Origin: Ahrensia sp.
GTDB taxonomy: Bacteria > Pseudomonadota > Alphaproteobacteria > Rhizobiales > Rhizobiaceae
DNA length: 64,000 nucleotides
Direction of reading: 5' to 3'
Assembly (NCBI GenBank): GCA_002698425.1
Contig: NZXU01000086.1
Span: forward strand, 4,651 to 68,650
Position numbers and translations under genes: made by a program. Of this stretch, positions 9,174 to 18,613 are shown one piece after another. Below the pieces are notes generated by a model. The model worked only from the letters and a program-made list of their open reading frames with translations, was not told where the DNA came from and did no database searches. Every line of letters starts with the position of its first letter. Within the stretch, counting starts at the first letter, position 1.

Positions 9174-10157
9174 ATGAACGACCTGAAATCGGTCAGCGTG
9201 CTGATGCCGGCGCGCTTCTACGATCGCGCCGCCGAGCGTATCCTCGAAGCCTTCGACACGGTCCTCATCGACAAACCCGATCCCGCCCTCATCCCGGCCG
9301 GCAAGCGCGATCAGATCACCGGCATGGCCGCGCTGCTCAATCCGGACTGGGTGCCCGTCATCGACGCCCTGCCGGCGCTTCAGATCATTTCCAATTTCGG
9401 CGTCGGCTATCACCCGGTGCCGTCTCTGCACGCGATCGAAAAGGGCATCTGCGTCACCCACACGCCGGACGTCCTCAACGAGGAAGTCGCCGATACCGCC
9501 ATCGGCGTGCTGCTCAACACCCTGCGCCGCTTCGACCGGGCCGGCCAGTGGGTGCGCGACGGCAAATGGGAGAGCGTCGGCAATTTCACGCCCTCGCCGC
9601 TCACCATGCGCGGCAGGACCGTCGGCCTTTTCGGCCTCGGCCGCATCGGCAAGGCGATCGCCCGGCGCATCGAGGGCTTCGGCCTGCCCGTCCACTATCA
9701 CGCCCGCCACCGCGTCGGCGACGTGCCCTATACGTACCACCCGACGCTCGCCGGCATGGCCAAGGCCGTCGACACGCTGATCTGCATCGTCCCCGGCACG
9801 CCGGAAACCCGCCATGCCGTTGATGCAGGGGTGCTGGAAGCGCTCGGCCCCGACGGCGTTCTGGTCAATGTCGCCCGCGGTTCGGTCGTCGACGAGACCG
9901 CGCTGATCGCGGCGCTTGCCGCCGGCACGATCGCCGCCGCCGGCCTCGACGTCTTCGAGGACGAGCCGCATGTTCCGTCCGCCTTGATCGGGATGGAAAA
10001 CACCTTCCTGACGCCTCATATCGGCTCCGCCTCGGCCCACACCCGTGCCGCCATGGGCGACCTTGTCGCCGACAATCTCGTGTCCTGGTTCGAAAAGGGA
10101 GAGGCCGTCACCCCCGTTCCCGAGGCAAAGGCGGCGGGACTGGAAAAGAGGCGCTGA
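9174..10157 (+). CDS. D-2-hydroxyacid dehydrogenase (NAD(P)-dependent)
   Basis: A 327-residue member of the D-isomer-specific hydroxyacid dehydrogenase family. The nucleotide-binding motif is GLFGLGRIGKAIARRIEGFG near residue 150. The catalytic Arg lies in VNVARGSVVDE, the Glu in DVFEDEPHVP and the His in LTPHIGSASAHTR. The family reduces glyoxylate, hydroxypyruvate or gluconate-type 2-keto acids. Its start follows the lacI-type stop by one base, so it depends on that regulator's transcript. Confidence 0.92.
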   Translation: MNDLKSVSVLMPARFYDRAAERILEAFDTVLIDKPDPALIPAGKRDQITGMAALLNPDWVPVIDALPALQIISNFGVGYHPVPSLHAIEKGICVTHTPDVLNEEVADTAIGVLLNTLRRFDRAGQWVRDGKWESVGNFTPSPLTMRGRTVGLFGLGRIGKAIARRIEGFGLPVHYHARHRVGDVPYTYHPTLAGMAKAVDTLICIVPGTPETRHAVDAGVLEALGPDGVLVNVARGSVVDETALIAALAAGTIAAAGLDVFEDEPHVPSALIGMENTFLTPHIGSASAHTRAAMGDLVADNLVSWFEKGEAVTPVPEAKAAGLEKRR

Positions 10158-10199
10158 CAGGTATCGGACGGGTCGTCAGCGATATCCTCGGCTGGGCCC

Positions 10200-10427
10200 C
10201 TACATCGTATATCCCGGCTTCTTGTAGAGACGGTCCAGCTGCCCGGCGATCTCCGGCTGATAGACCTCGTCGCGCCAGCGATCGGAATCGACCTCCTCGA
10301 TCGCCACCGAAACAGACGCCTCGCTGTTTCCAAGGATGTCCATCACGCTTTTCGTGACGGCTTCGGCGAGGTCCTGCTTCTGCCCCTCCGTCTTGCCGGG
10401 CCAGATTTTAACGATCACATGGGGCAT
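10200..10427 (-). CDS. 4-oxalocrotonate tautomerase-family protein
   Basis: A 75-residue protein with Pro immediately after the initiator Met ([17 protein letters not shown]), the catalytic base of the tautomerase superfamily. The pattern of two beta strands and a helix ([16 protein letters not shown]) fits, and [13 protein letters not shown] is the conserved second strand. It is slightly longer than 62-residue 4-OT and closer to the PptA/YdcE subgroup. It is not in an operon with ring-cleavage genes, so the substrate is open. Confidence 0.88.
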   Translation of the reverse strand: MPHVIVKIWPGKTEGQKQDLAEAVTKSVMDILGNSEASVSVAIEEVDSDRWRDEVYQPEIAGQLDRLYKKPGYTM

Positions 10428-10515
10428 TCCGGTTCTCCTGATTGGTCTGTTGGACAGGATATCCCGGCGGGCATGCGCCCGCCGGGACTATCTGCGTCGG
10501 GTCTTTCCGCCGCGC

Positions 10516-11268
10516 TTACCAGGGCTGCTTGGCCGGCCCGACGGTGAATTCGCTCACCGCGGTGTCTTCCGGCAGACCGAGCGCAAAGGCAACGACGTCG
10601 GCGATCCGCTCCGGCGAAATCGCCATCGCGTCATAAAGGCCCTGCATGCCCGCCGCCGTCTGCTGGTCGGTGATCGTGTCCAGCAGCTCGGTGCTGATTG
10701 CGGCCGGATAGAGCGTCGACGTGCGAATATGGGTGCCTTCCATCGCCGCTTCCATGCGCAGCACTTCCATGAAGTTGCGCACAAACCACTTGGTGCCGCC
10801 ATAGACCGACGCGCCCGGATAGTTCTTCAGGCCCGCCACCGAGGAGACCGCCAGCACATAGCCGGACTTCTGTTCGGTGAAGGTCGGCATGACGGAGGCG
10901 ACGCCGTTCAGCACGCCCTTGATGTTGACGTCGACCATCTGGTTCCACTCGTCCGTCTTCAGCGCCGAAACCGGCGAGCTCGGCATCAGGCCGGCATTCA
11001 GGAAGATCGCGTCGACGCCGCCGAACGTTTCCTTGGCGAGCTTGACGATGGCGTCGTTCTCGGCCGGCTTCGTCACGTCCAGTTCCTGGTAGACGGCTTC
11101 GCCGCCATCGGCCTTGATGGCGTCGACGATCTGCTTGAGCTTTTCCTCGCGCCGCGCGCCGAGCACGACCTTGGCACCCTTCGCCGCGAGCAGTTTTGCG
11201 GTCGCCTCGCCGATACCCGACGATGCGCCCGTGATGATGACGACTTTGTCTGAAATGTTGTTGGCCAT
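10516..11268 (-). CDS. short-chain dehydrogenase/reductase (SDR)
   Basis: A classical SDR of 250 residues: VVIITGASSGIGEATAKLL at the N terminus, the NAG motif in FLNAGLM, the catalytic Ser in AVSSVAGL and the Tyr-x-x-x-Lys in SVYGGTKWFVRN. ATG at 11268 is chosen because GGAG lies 6 bases upstream; an ATG at 11280 would add four residues. It lies downstream of the cyclophilin-like and cupin genes, after a gap of about 175 bases, in a set often seen divergent from a LysR regulator. Substrate unknown. Confidence 0.9.
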   Translation of the reverse strand: MANNISDKVVIITGASSGIGEATAKLLAAKGAKVVLGARREEKLKQIVDAIKADGGEAVYQELDVTKPAENDAIVKLAKETFGGVDAIFLNAGLMPSSPVSALKTDEWNQMVDVNIKGVLNGVASVMPTFTEQKSGYVLAVSSVAGLKNYPGASVYGGTKWFVRNFMEVLRMEAAMEGTHIRTSTLYPAAISTELLDTITDQQTAAGMQGLYDAMAISPERIADVVAFALGLPEDTAVSEFTVGPAKQPW

Positions 11269-11444
11269 GATGGTCTCCATTGCTTTCTTGCGGTTTGGTT
11301 TGGTTTGACCCCGGCCGTTATGCCGGCAGGGGGAAGGGTCGGTTAGAAGGGCTCGGTGCGAGCCGGTACTTCCGTCCGGTTGGGGCACAGGAAACCCGTC
11401 CGCCCGAAGGCGGTTGGTCCTGCGAACGGGAAAAGCCGTTGGTG

Positions 11445-11909
11445 TCAGTCGGCGGCTTCGATACGGATGCGTGTCTCTCCGGCCTCGACGAGTGCGGCGA
11501 TCGATCCGTCGAACGCACCGAGCCGGACCAGCCCGCGGGAGTAGCTGAAGGGCTTGTAAAAGATCGCCAGATTTCCCCACGGTCGGTATTGCGTGATGTC
11601 GCCGGCCTGGGGCGCGTAGCCCTCCGGCGCATCGGTGGCGTCGAGCTTGCGGCCGAGATCGGCGACCTTCTCGGTGCCGTGATAGTCACTCACGACAAGC
11701 TCCAGCGGCAGCATCGAGGCGAAGTCGCGCGCAGCGGGCGTATCGTCCAGCGTCGCGGGCAAGGTGGTGTCGCCGACGATGACCTTGATACGGGTCATGG
11801 CTGCCTCGTTCGTTTCCGGTCCGGTTTGGGCGTGAGCCGCGGTGGAGAACACGGCGGCCAGCGTCGCTGTCAGGAAGCCGCGCCGCGCCATTCGACCGAG
11901 GTCAGCCAT
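11445..11909 (-). CDS. exported cyclophilin-like fold protein
   Basis: A 154-residue protein. The N terminus carries two Args followed by a hydrophobic stretch ending AHA ([22 protein letters not shown]), consistent with export. The mature part starts with [23 protein letters not shown] and contains [18 protein letters not shown], the hallmark of the cyclophilin-like family (COG4925 type). No peptidyl-prolyl isomerase activity is established for this family. Its ATG overlaps the cupin gene stop by 8 bases, so they are translationally linked. Confidence 0.83.
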   Translation of the reverse strand: MADLGRMARRGFLTATLAAVFSTAAHAQTGPETNEAAMTRIKVIVGDTTLPATLDDTPAARDFASMLPLELVVSDYHGTEKVADLGRKLDATDAPEGYAPQAGDITQYRPWGNLAIFYKPFSYSRGLVRLGAFDGSIAALVEAGETRIRIEAAD

Positions 11910-12297
11910 TGTAATCCCGATCCGAAACCTTCTCCATCCAGTCGACGGTCTTCCCGTCCTGGACTTCCTGGATGGCCAGATGGGTCATGGCCTCGTCCGG
12001 AGCCGCGCCGTGCCAGTGCTTCTCGCCGGCCGGAAACCAGACGACGTCGCCGACACGGATTTCCTCGATCGGACCGCCCCAGCGCTGCACCCGGCCGACG
12101 CCGGAGGTGACGACGAGGGTCTGTCCGAGCGGATGCGTGTGCCACGCCGTGCGTGCGCCGGGCTCGAAACTCACATTCGCACCCTGCACGCGTTCTTTGT
12201 CGAAGCCGTTGAACAGCATCTCGATCTGCACTGAACCGGTAAACCAGTCGGTCGGTCCCGGACCGCCCGGATGCTTGTCTGCACGCGTGATTTCCAT
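11902..12297 (-). CDS. cupin-domain protein
   Basis: A single-domain cupin of 131 residues. Motif 1 is visible as [19 protein letters not shown] (two metal His) and motif 2 as [16 protein letters not shown]. Proteins of this kind, related to carboxymuconolactone-decarboxylase-associated cupins, are frequent companions of SDR and LysR genes. ATG at 12297 has AAGGA upstream at 8 bases, preferred over a longer frame starting at 12336. It is the first gene of the minus-strand unit and is divergent from the LysR gene, its likely regulator. Confidence 0.88.
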   Translation of the reverse strand: MEITRADKHPGGPGPTDWFTGSVQIEMLFNGFDKERVQGANVSFEPGARTAWHTHPLGQTLVVTSGVGRVQRWGGPIEEIRVGDVVWFPAGEKHWHGAAPDEAMTHLAIQEVQDGKTVDWMEKVSDRDYNG

Positions 12298-12403
12298 CGC
12301 GAATATCCTTTCTTTCCTCGGTGTCTGTGCTGGCAAGATAGGTCGAAACGCGCTATCCGATTAGCGGGTATAATTCGCATGAACTATTGAGCAGAATTCA
12401 CTA

Positions 12404-13297
12404 ATGGCGCGAGACGAACTGGCCGATCTGAGAGCGTTCATCGCGGTTGCCGAGGAGCGCAGCTTCACCAGGGCGGCAGCGAAGCTAGGGGTTTCCGCCT
12501 CGGCATTGAGCCACACGATCCGGGGACTGGAGGAACGGCTGGGCCTGCGCCTTCTGACACGGACGACGCGAAGCGTGTCGACCACCGAGGCGGGCGAAAG
12601 GCTGTTCCACGCGATCGTTCCGCATTTCGAGCAGATCCGCTCCGAAATCGACGCCCTGAGCGAGTTGCGCGATACGCCCGCCGGAACGCTTCGCATCTCT
12701 TCGGGCATCCATGCCGCGGAGACCATCCTGCGGCCGCATCTGGCGAAGTTCCTGCCCGACTATCCGGATATCGATGTCGAGATTTCCATCGATGACGGCT
12801 TCGTCGATATCGTCGGGGAACGGTTCGATGCCGGCGTCCGGCTGGGAGAATCCGTCAGCAAGGACATGATCGCGGTGCGGATCGGCCCTGACTGGCGGTT
12901 CCTTGTCGTCGCCACGCCCGGCTATCTGGTCCGGCGCTCGCCGCCGGAGCATCCGGGCGAACTGACCAACCACCAATGCATCAATCTGCGTCTCGCCTCC
13001 GCCGGCGGTCTTTATGCCTGGGAGTTCGAGAAAGACGGGCGGGATCTCGAAGTCCGCGTCAGCGGCCAGTTGACCTGCAACTCCATCATGACCGTGCTGC
13101 ACGCCGCCCTCGACGGACACGGTCTCGCCTTCGTGCCGGAGGATCTCGCGCGCCCCTATATCGAGGCCGGCCGCTTGCGCACGGTTCTGGAGGACTGGTG
13201 CCCGGCCATTCAGGGCTATCACCTCTATTATCCCAACCGGCGCCACGCCTCGCCCGCTTTCGCCCGCTTCGTCGAGACGCTGCGCTACCGGGCGTGA
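12404..13297 (+). CDS. LysR-family transcriptional regulator
   Basis: A 297-residue LysR regulator. The N-terminal winged helix reads LRAFIAVAEERSFTRAAAKLGVSASALSHTIRGLEERLG, with RTTRSVSTTEAGE as the linker start. The effector domain (residues 90-297) resembles the CrgA/PP2216-type subgroup (VRLGESVSKDMIAVRIGPDWR). It is transcribed away from the cupin/cyclophilin-like/SDR genes across a 106-base gap and probably activates them in response to an unknown small molecule. Confidence 0.93.
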   Translation: MARDELADLRAFIAVAEERSFTRAAAKLGVSASALSHTIRGLEERLGLRLLTRTTRSVSTTEAGERLFHAIVPHFEQIRSEIDALSELRDTPAGTLRISSGIHAAETILRPHLAKFLPDYPDIDVEISIDDGFVDIVGERFDAGVRLGESVSKDMIAVRIGPDWRFLVVATPGYLVRRSPPEHPGELTNHQCINLRLASAGGLYAWEFEKDGRDLEVRVSGQLTCNSIMTVLHAALDGHGLAFVPEDLARPYIEAGRLRTVLEDWCPAIQGYHLYYPNRRHASPAFARFVETLRYRA

Positions 13298-13382
13298 CGG
13301 CGGACAATGGAGGATCGCCCCCGTTAGGGCGCCCTTAACCATGACGCTTCATGATCCGCCGCGTTGTCGGGGAGTACGGGTG

Positions 13383-13790
13383 ATGATGAAGTCCTATGCA
13401 TTCTGGATCAATGGCGCGGTCGTCATGGGCGTCGCCGCCATGTTCGCCGTCGGTTACGGCGTCGCCGGCCCCGGCGTCGATCCGATGACCACCGCCTCCG
13501 TCGATCTCCGCAAGGCCGACCATTTCATGGTCGTCGATCATGCCCGCAACCGGACCTGCATCGTCGCCCTGCACCGCGACGAGGGCTATGACGTCCACCG
13601 CGTCGAACCCGGCAATTGCGAAGACATGCCCCGCGTCGCCGCCGCCCGCACCTGGCAGGACACGGAGCGCGACAAGGTCCGCATCACCGATCACACCGGC
13701 AAGGTGCTGATGCGCCTGGCATCCGACGACCGCTACGGCTGGAACGTCGTCGAGCCGTCGAACCTGGACCTCACCTTCGAGGCGTTCTGA
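13383..13790 (+). CDS. membrane-anchored or secreted Inh-like small protein
   Basis: A 135-residue protein with an N-terminal hydrophobic segment (residues 5-27), a signal peptide or anchor. The remainder looks like a small beta barrel of the AprI/Inh metalloprotease-inhibitor type: a Cys near residue 60 (RTCIVAL), a second Cys 25 residues on (GNCEDM), then a W and ITDHTGKVLMRL, which is the usual arrangement of that fold. The family call is by pattern only. ATG 13383 has GGGGAG upstream. No metalloprotease gene is adjacent. It ends at a bidirectional hairpin. Confidence 0.65.
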   Translation: MMKSYAFWINGAVVMGVAAMFAVGYGVAGPGVDPMTTASVDLRKADHFMVVDHARNRTCIVALHRDEGYDVHRVEPGNCEDMPRVAAARTWQDTERDKVRITDHTGKVLMRLASDDRYGWNVVEPSNLDLTFEAF

Positions 13791-13816
13791 GCTTCCGTCC
13801 GGGAAACATCTTCCCC

Positions 13817-13850
13817 GTTATACAGCAAAGATTATTTTTTGCTGTATAAC
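13817..13850. terminator. bidirectional hairpin terminator
   Basis: A perfect 13-bp inverted repeat (GTTATACAGCAAA and its complement) with an 8-base loop lies between two convergent genes. T-rich and A-rich stretches are within it, so it can terminate the Inh-like gene from the left and the anti-sigma gene from the right. Confidence 0.75.
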
Positions 13851-13852
13851 TC

Positions 13853-14626
13853 TCAATACTGCGCATACAGAATATGCGCGAGGCCGAGCAGCGTCTGGCG
13901 GCCGACCGCGCCGGACATGGCGTAGCCGAAGCCGTTATCGGCCCAGTAGAAGGTGGAGACGCCGTCCGTCTCGGAAAAGCGGAACGCCGTGCCTTCATGC
14001 CCTGAATTAACGCCGATCAGCACCGTCACCCGGTCGCCCGACCCGTTCTCATACATCAGCATCGCACCGGGCTTTTCCGCGAACGGCACCAGCCGCCCGC
14101 CGACCAGGTCGAAACCCTTCGCCGTCAGGTCCGGGGCTTGCAGCGTCTTGCCGATGCGGTTGCCGAGCCAGCGGACCAGATGTTCCTCCTCGCTCGCCGC
14201 CACCTCGACAGGATGACGCCTTTCGCCGGCATAGATCAGGTAATTGGCCTTGGAGGCCTCCGGCAGCATCTGCGCGATCTGAACCGGTTCCTCCTTCTGC
14301 AACGCCGCCGTCAGAAACGAGCCCGCGCCGCCGCCGGCGAGGAAGAACAGCGCGAACCCGGCAGCGATCGCATAGCGTCCGCGCCATCTGCGCCCGCCCT
14401 TCGAAAGACCGGCAACCATCGCGCGGTCCTGCGCCCCCAGAACCGGTTCCGCGCCGAATGCCGCGCGGATCGCCTCGTTCTGCGCCCGCCAGGCCGCGAC
14501 TTCGGCGGCCGCTTCGGGATGGTCGGCAAGAAACGCCTCCACCTCGGCGCGGCGCTCCGGCGTCAGCCGCCCGTCGACATAGGCGTGCAGCTCGTATTCA
14601 CTGAAATGGTCCGGTGCCGTATTCAT
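13853..14626 (-). CDS. anti-sigma factor, membrane-spanning
   Basis: A 257-residue protein. The N terminus (FSEYELHAYVDGRLTPERRAEVEAFLADHPE) is the typical anti-sigma domain of the ChrR/RskA-like class that holds the ECF factor. One transmembrane helix near residues 85-107 (YAIAAGFALFFLAGGGAGSF) separates it from a periplasmic domain of about 145 residues. Its start overlaps the sigma gene stop by 4 bases (ATGA), the standard arrangement for sigma/anti-sigma pairs. Confidence 0.9.
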   Translation of the reverse strand: MNTAPDHFSEYELHAYVDGRLTPERRAEVEAFLADHPEAAAEVAAWRAQNEAIRAAFGAEPVLGAQDRAMVAGLSKGGRRWRGRYAIAAGFALFFLAGGGAGSFLTAALQKEEPVQIAQMLPEASKANYLIYAGERRHPVEVAASEEEHLVRWLGNRIGKTLQAPDLTAKGFDLVGGRLVPFAEKPGAMLMYENGSGDRVTVLIGVNSGHEGTAFRFSETDGVSTFYWADNGFGYAMSGAVGRQTLLGLAHILYAQY

Positions 14627-15126
14627 GTGTTTCTCCGGAATTCCACGATATTATTGCCCTCCAGGATCGCCGCCAGCGTGCGCCGCGCGCGCGACAGCCG
14701 GCTCATCACCGTGCCCAGCGGTATCTCCAGCATCGCCGCCACCTCGCCATAGGCGTAGCCCTCGACGACGACCAGCATCAGCACCGCCCGCTGGTCGGGG
14801 TGCAGCCGCTCGAGCGCCGCCGCGATCCTGTCGCGCGCCAGCGGGTCGCTTTCGGCATGCTCGGCCTCGACCCCGCCCGCCGCGTCGTAATCGACCATCG
14901 GCGGCGTCGCGACGGCCCGGCGCAGCCGGTTGCGGTTGAGATTGGTGAGGATCGTCATCAGCCAGCCCTGCAAATTCTCGCCGCGCCAGGTCTCCCGCCG
15001 TGCGAAAGCCTTCTCCAGGCAGTCCTGCACCAGGTCGTCGGCGTCGGCATGGCTCGCCGAAAGACTGCGCGCATAGCGTTTCAGCCGCGGCAGGATGGCG
15101 AGCATGTCCGTCTCGAAACGGCTCAT
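14623..15126 (-). CDS. ECF RNA polymerase sigma factor
   Basis: A 167-residue sigma-70 family protein with only regions 2 and 4. Region 2 reads LPRLKRYARSLSASHADADDLVQDCLEKAFAR with the conserved DDLVQ. Region 4 contains YAYGEVAAMLEIPLGTVMSRLSRARRTL, the helix-turn-helix for -35 recognition. It lies upstream of and overlaps its anti-sigma gene. The secreted YxxxD-type protein encoded just upstream of it may be a target. Confidence 0.95.
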   Translation of the reverse strand: MSRFETDMLAILPRLKRYARSLSASHADADDLVQDCLEKAFARRETWRGENLQGWLMTILTNLNRNRLRRAVATPPMVDYDAAGGVEAEHAESDPLARDRIAAALERLHPDQRAVLMLVVVEGYAYGEVAAMLEIPLGTVMSRLSRARRTLAAILEGNNIVEFRRNT

Positions 15127-15201
15127 CGCGCGCCTCCCGTCGAGGGGATGAGGGAGGCGCGCGGACGGGCGTTTACGCCCGCCTGTCGGCGTGTCAGAGG
15201 A

Positions 15202-15573
15202 TCAGGGACGCGCAAGGTCCCACACGCCGTTGACGCCGTCGCCGGTGATGTCGCCCTTCTTGGCGTCCTTGACCCAGAAATAGAGCGCCATGCCGTCCTT
15301 GGCCCACTGCTTCGAGCCGTCGGCGCGGGTGACGATGCTGTAGGCGCCCTCGGCGGTGTCGCCGTCCGCGGCGAAAAGCGGCGGCCAGTTGGCGGCGCAG
15401 CCGCCATTGCAGTTGGAGACGCCTTCCTTGTCATTCTTGAACGTATAGAGCGTCATGCCGTTCTCGCCAGCGAGCACGTCGCCCTTTGCGGTCGAGACGG
15501 TGGTCACGGGCGCGGCAAATGCGGCGCCAGCGAGAAGAAAGAAGGCCGTAGCGGCAGTGATGGCGGTTTTCAT
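15202..15573 (-). CDS. secreted repeat-type (COG4315) small protein
   Basis: A 123-residue protein with a Sec signal peptide (MKTAITAATAFFLLAGAAFA). The mature part has two copies of a short repeat: GMTLYTFKNDKEGVSNCNGGCAANWPP and GMALYFWVKDAKKGDITGDGV, the Y-x-F/W-x-x-D pattern of COG4315 secreted proteins, with a Cys pair in the first. Such proteins are commonly linked to ECF sigma operons. ATG 15573 has AGGAG at good spacing. Confidence 0.88.
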   Translation of the reverse strand: MKTAITAATAFFLLAGAAFAAPVTTVSTAKGDVLAGENGMTLYTFKNDKEGVSNCNGGCAANWPPLFAADGDTAEGAYSIVTRADGSKQWAKDGMALYFWVKDAKKGDITGDGVNGVWDLARP

Positions 15574-15677
15574 CGGATAACTCCTGATTGGTGTCTTTGC
15601 GAAACGAAACCGGCCGATTTCGATAGGTAAGACACCGCGGGAGCCGGGATTATTCCCGCCCGGCGAAAAAATCTTTT

Positions 15678-16421
15678 TCAGCCCGCCGCATGCGCCCGCA
15701 CCGCGTCGCCGAAAGCGCGGAAAAGCCGCCCCGACGTCTCGTCGGTCTTCGCCCAGTATTCGGGATGCCACTGCACGCCGACGGCGAAGCCCTTCGCGTC
15801 GATCACGGACACGGCCTCGACTGTCCCGTCATCGGCCGTCGCCTCGATCTGCAGCCGCGGCGAAAGCGTGCCGATCGCCTGCCGGTGCAGCGAATTGACC
15901 TCGACGCGCTCACTGCCGACGATCCCCGCCAGGCAGCTTCCCGGCTTCACCGCGACGCCATGCGTCAGGCCGAAACGCACATCCTGGTCATCGCTCACCG
16001 GTGCCCGGTGGTCGGCGATGCCCTCCTGCGTCTGGATCTCATGCGCGATCGAGCCGCCAAGCGCGACATTCAGTTCCTGCACGCCCCGGCAGATCGCGAA
16101 CAGCGGCACCCCGGCGTCGATTACCGCGCGGATCAGCGGCAGCGCCGTCGCGTCGCGCGCCTCGTCAAAGGGCTCGTGCTCCGGCGTCGCCTCCGTATCG
16201 TAGAGCCCGGGATGCACATTGGATTTCGAGCCGGACAGCAGCACCCCGTCGATGCGGCCGACCAGCGCGTCGTAATCGATCCGCTCGCCGAAGGCGGGCA
16301 GGATCATCGGCAGCACGCCGGCCACGCCCATCGCCGCTTCGAGATAGAATTGCGGCGTCGCGTGCCAGCGGTAATTGTCGAAATCCCGGACATCGGCAAC
16401 GACGGCGACGATTGGCTGCAT
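15678..16421 (-). CDS. gamma-glutamyl-gamma-aminobutyrate hydrolase-like (peptidase C26)
   Basis: A 247-residue class-I glutamine-amidotransferase-fold hydrolase. The nucleophile elbow is PLFAICRGVQELNVALGG, and the His-Glu pair is in VGVQWHPEYW. The PuuD-like block VLLSGSKSNVHPGLY is present. PuuD cleaves gamma-glutamyl-GABA in the gamma-glutamylated putrescine pathway. ATG 16421 has AGGAG upstream. It is monocistronic here, although the GS-like enzyme encoded at 39.3-40.6 kb makes gamma-glutamyl chemistry relevant to this genome. Confidence 0.88.
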   Translation of the reverse strand: MQPIVAVVADVRDFDNYRWHATPQFYLEAAMGVAGVLPMILPAFGERIDYDALVGRIDGVLLSGSKSNVHPGLYDTEATPEHEPFDEARDATALPLIRAVIDAGVPLFAICRGVQELNVALGGSIAHEIQTQEGIADHRAPVSDDQDVRFGLTHGVAVKPGSCLAGIVGSERVEVNSLHRQAIGTLSPRLQIEATADDGTVEAVSVIDAKGFAVGVQWHPEYWAKTDETSGRLFRAFGDAVRAHAAG

Positions 16422-16631
16422 GATCTGTGCTCCTGGCTGGACGGCTATATGTATGCGAGAGGCGGCGGGATGCAACGCTCTTGTTTTGCCCTGATTTTGG
16501 GCATTTTCGTTCCGATCGGCGATCCTCACCCCAACTGGACAATAAAATTTACCAATATCGTATTTTCACCACACCCCGGACGCTGGACAGGGGAAGGCAA
16601 AACTGTAAGGTACGCGCCGAGTTCGCCGTGA

Positions 16632-17801
<1,170 letters not shown>

Positions 17802-17824
17802 GCTTCCAGGCACAAGCAAACAGG

Positions 17825-17858
17825 AAAGCCCGGGATGGTCCGCCATCCCGGGCTTTTT
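17825..17858 (+). terminator. Rho-independent terminator after the TRAP binding protein
   Basis: A perfect 14-bp stem (AAAGCCCGGGATGG and complement) with loop TCCG runs into five T residues. The matching A-run on the other side means it could also work for minus-strand transcripts from eda. Confidence 0.9.
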
Positions 17859-17930
17859 CTGTTCGGACACTTTGAACCGAATGACGGAAGCGCAGAAGGG
17901 CGCCGCTAGCAGCCCCTTCAGGCGTGAAGA

Positions 17931-18566
17931 TCAACGGGCCTCGGCGGCCTCTTTCGCCAGTGCCGTAATTCTGTCCCAGTCGCCGCTCGCCACCGCGTCT
18001 TTCGGCGCGACCCAGGAGCCGCCGACGCAGAGCACATTCGGCAGCGACAGGTAGTCCGGCGCGTTCTTCGCGGAAACCCCACCGGTCGGGCAGAATTTCA
18101 CGCCCCCGAAGGGCGAGGACAGCGATTTGAGATAGGCCGCGCCGCCCGCCTGTTCGGCGGGGAAGAATTTCAGCAGCGAGTAGCCTTCTTCCAGCGCCGC
18201 CATGATCTCGCTCGACGTCACCGCGCCGGGCAGAAGCGGAACCGGGCTGCCATTGGCGGCCTCGACCAGTTCCGGCGTCAGGCCCGGGCTGACGATGAAT
18301 TTCGATCCCGCCGCCACGGCCTCGTCGAACTGCGCCGCATTGAGGATCGTGCCGGCCCCGACCACCGCCTCGGGCACCTCGGCGGCCACCCGGCGGATCG
18401 AATCCAGCGCGGCGTCGGTGCGCAGCGTGATCTCGATCGCCGGCAGGCCGCCCGCCACCAGGGCCTTCGCCAGCGGCACGGCATCCTTCGCGTCGTCGAG
18501 CACGATCACCGGAATGACTTTCTGGCCGGTCATGATGGGCAGCAGCGCATCGGTATTCTGCGGCAT
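17931..18566 (-). CDS. eda: 2-dehydro-3-deoxy-6-phosphogluconate (KDPG) aldolase
   Basis: A 211-residue class-I aldolase of the Entner-Doudoroff pathway, splitting KDPG into pyruvate and glyceraldehyde 3-phosphate. The general base Glu45 (AIEITLRT) and Schiff-base Lys133 (LLKFFPAE) are at the same numbers as in E. coli Eda. The phosphate-binding segments GAGTILN and CPTGGVS are intact. It stands alone; an operator-like palindrome (18600-18613) lies about 35 bases upstream of the ATG. Confidence 0.93.
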   Translation of the reverse strand: MPQNTDALLPIMTGQKVIPVIVLDDAKDAVPLAKALVAGGLPAIEITLRTDAALDSIRRVAAEVPEAVVGAGTILNAAQFDEAVAAGSKFIVSPGLTPELVEAANGSPVPLLPGAVTSSEIMAALEEGYSLLKFFPAEQAGGAAYLKSLSSPFGGVKFCPTGGVSAKNAPDYLSLPNVLCVGGSWVAPKDAVASGDWDRITALAKEAAEAR

Positions 18567-18599
18567 GAAACGATCCTCGCTGAGTGGTTTCAGGGTTGT

Positions 18600-18613
18600 T
18601 TAAATCGGTTTAA
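18600..18613. promoter_or_regulatory. LacI/GntR-type operator-like palindrome upstream of eda
   Basis: On the minus strand it reads TTAAACCGATTTAA, with perfect TTAAA/TTTAA arms around a CG-centred core, the usual look of a sugar-acid repressor site. It overlaps the stop codon of the upstream muramidase gene. Confidence 0.45.
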
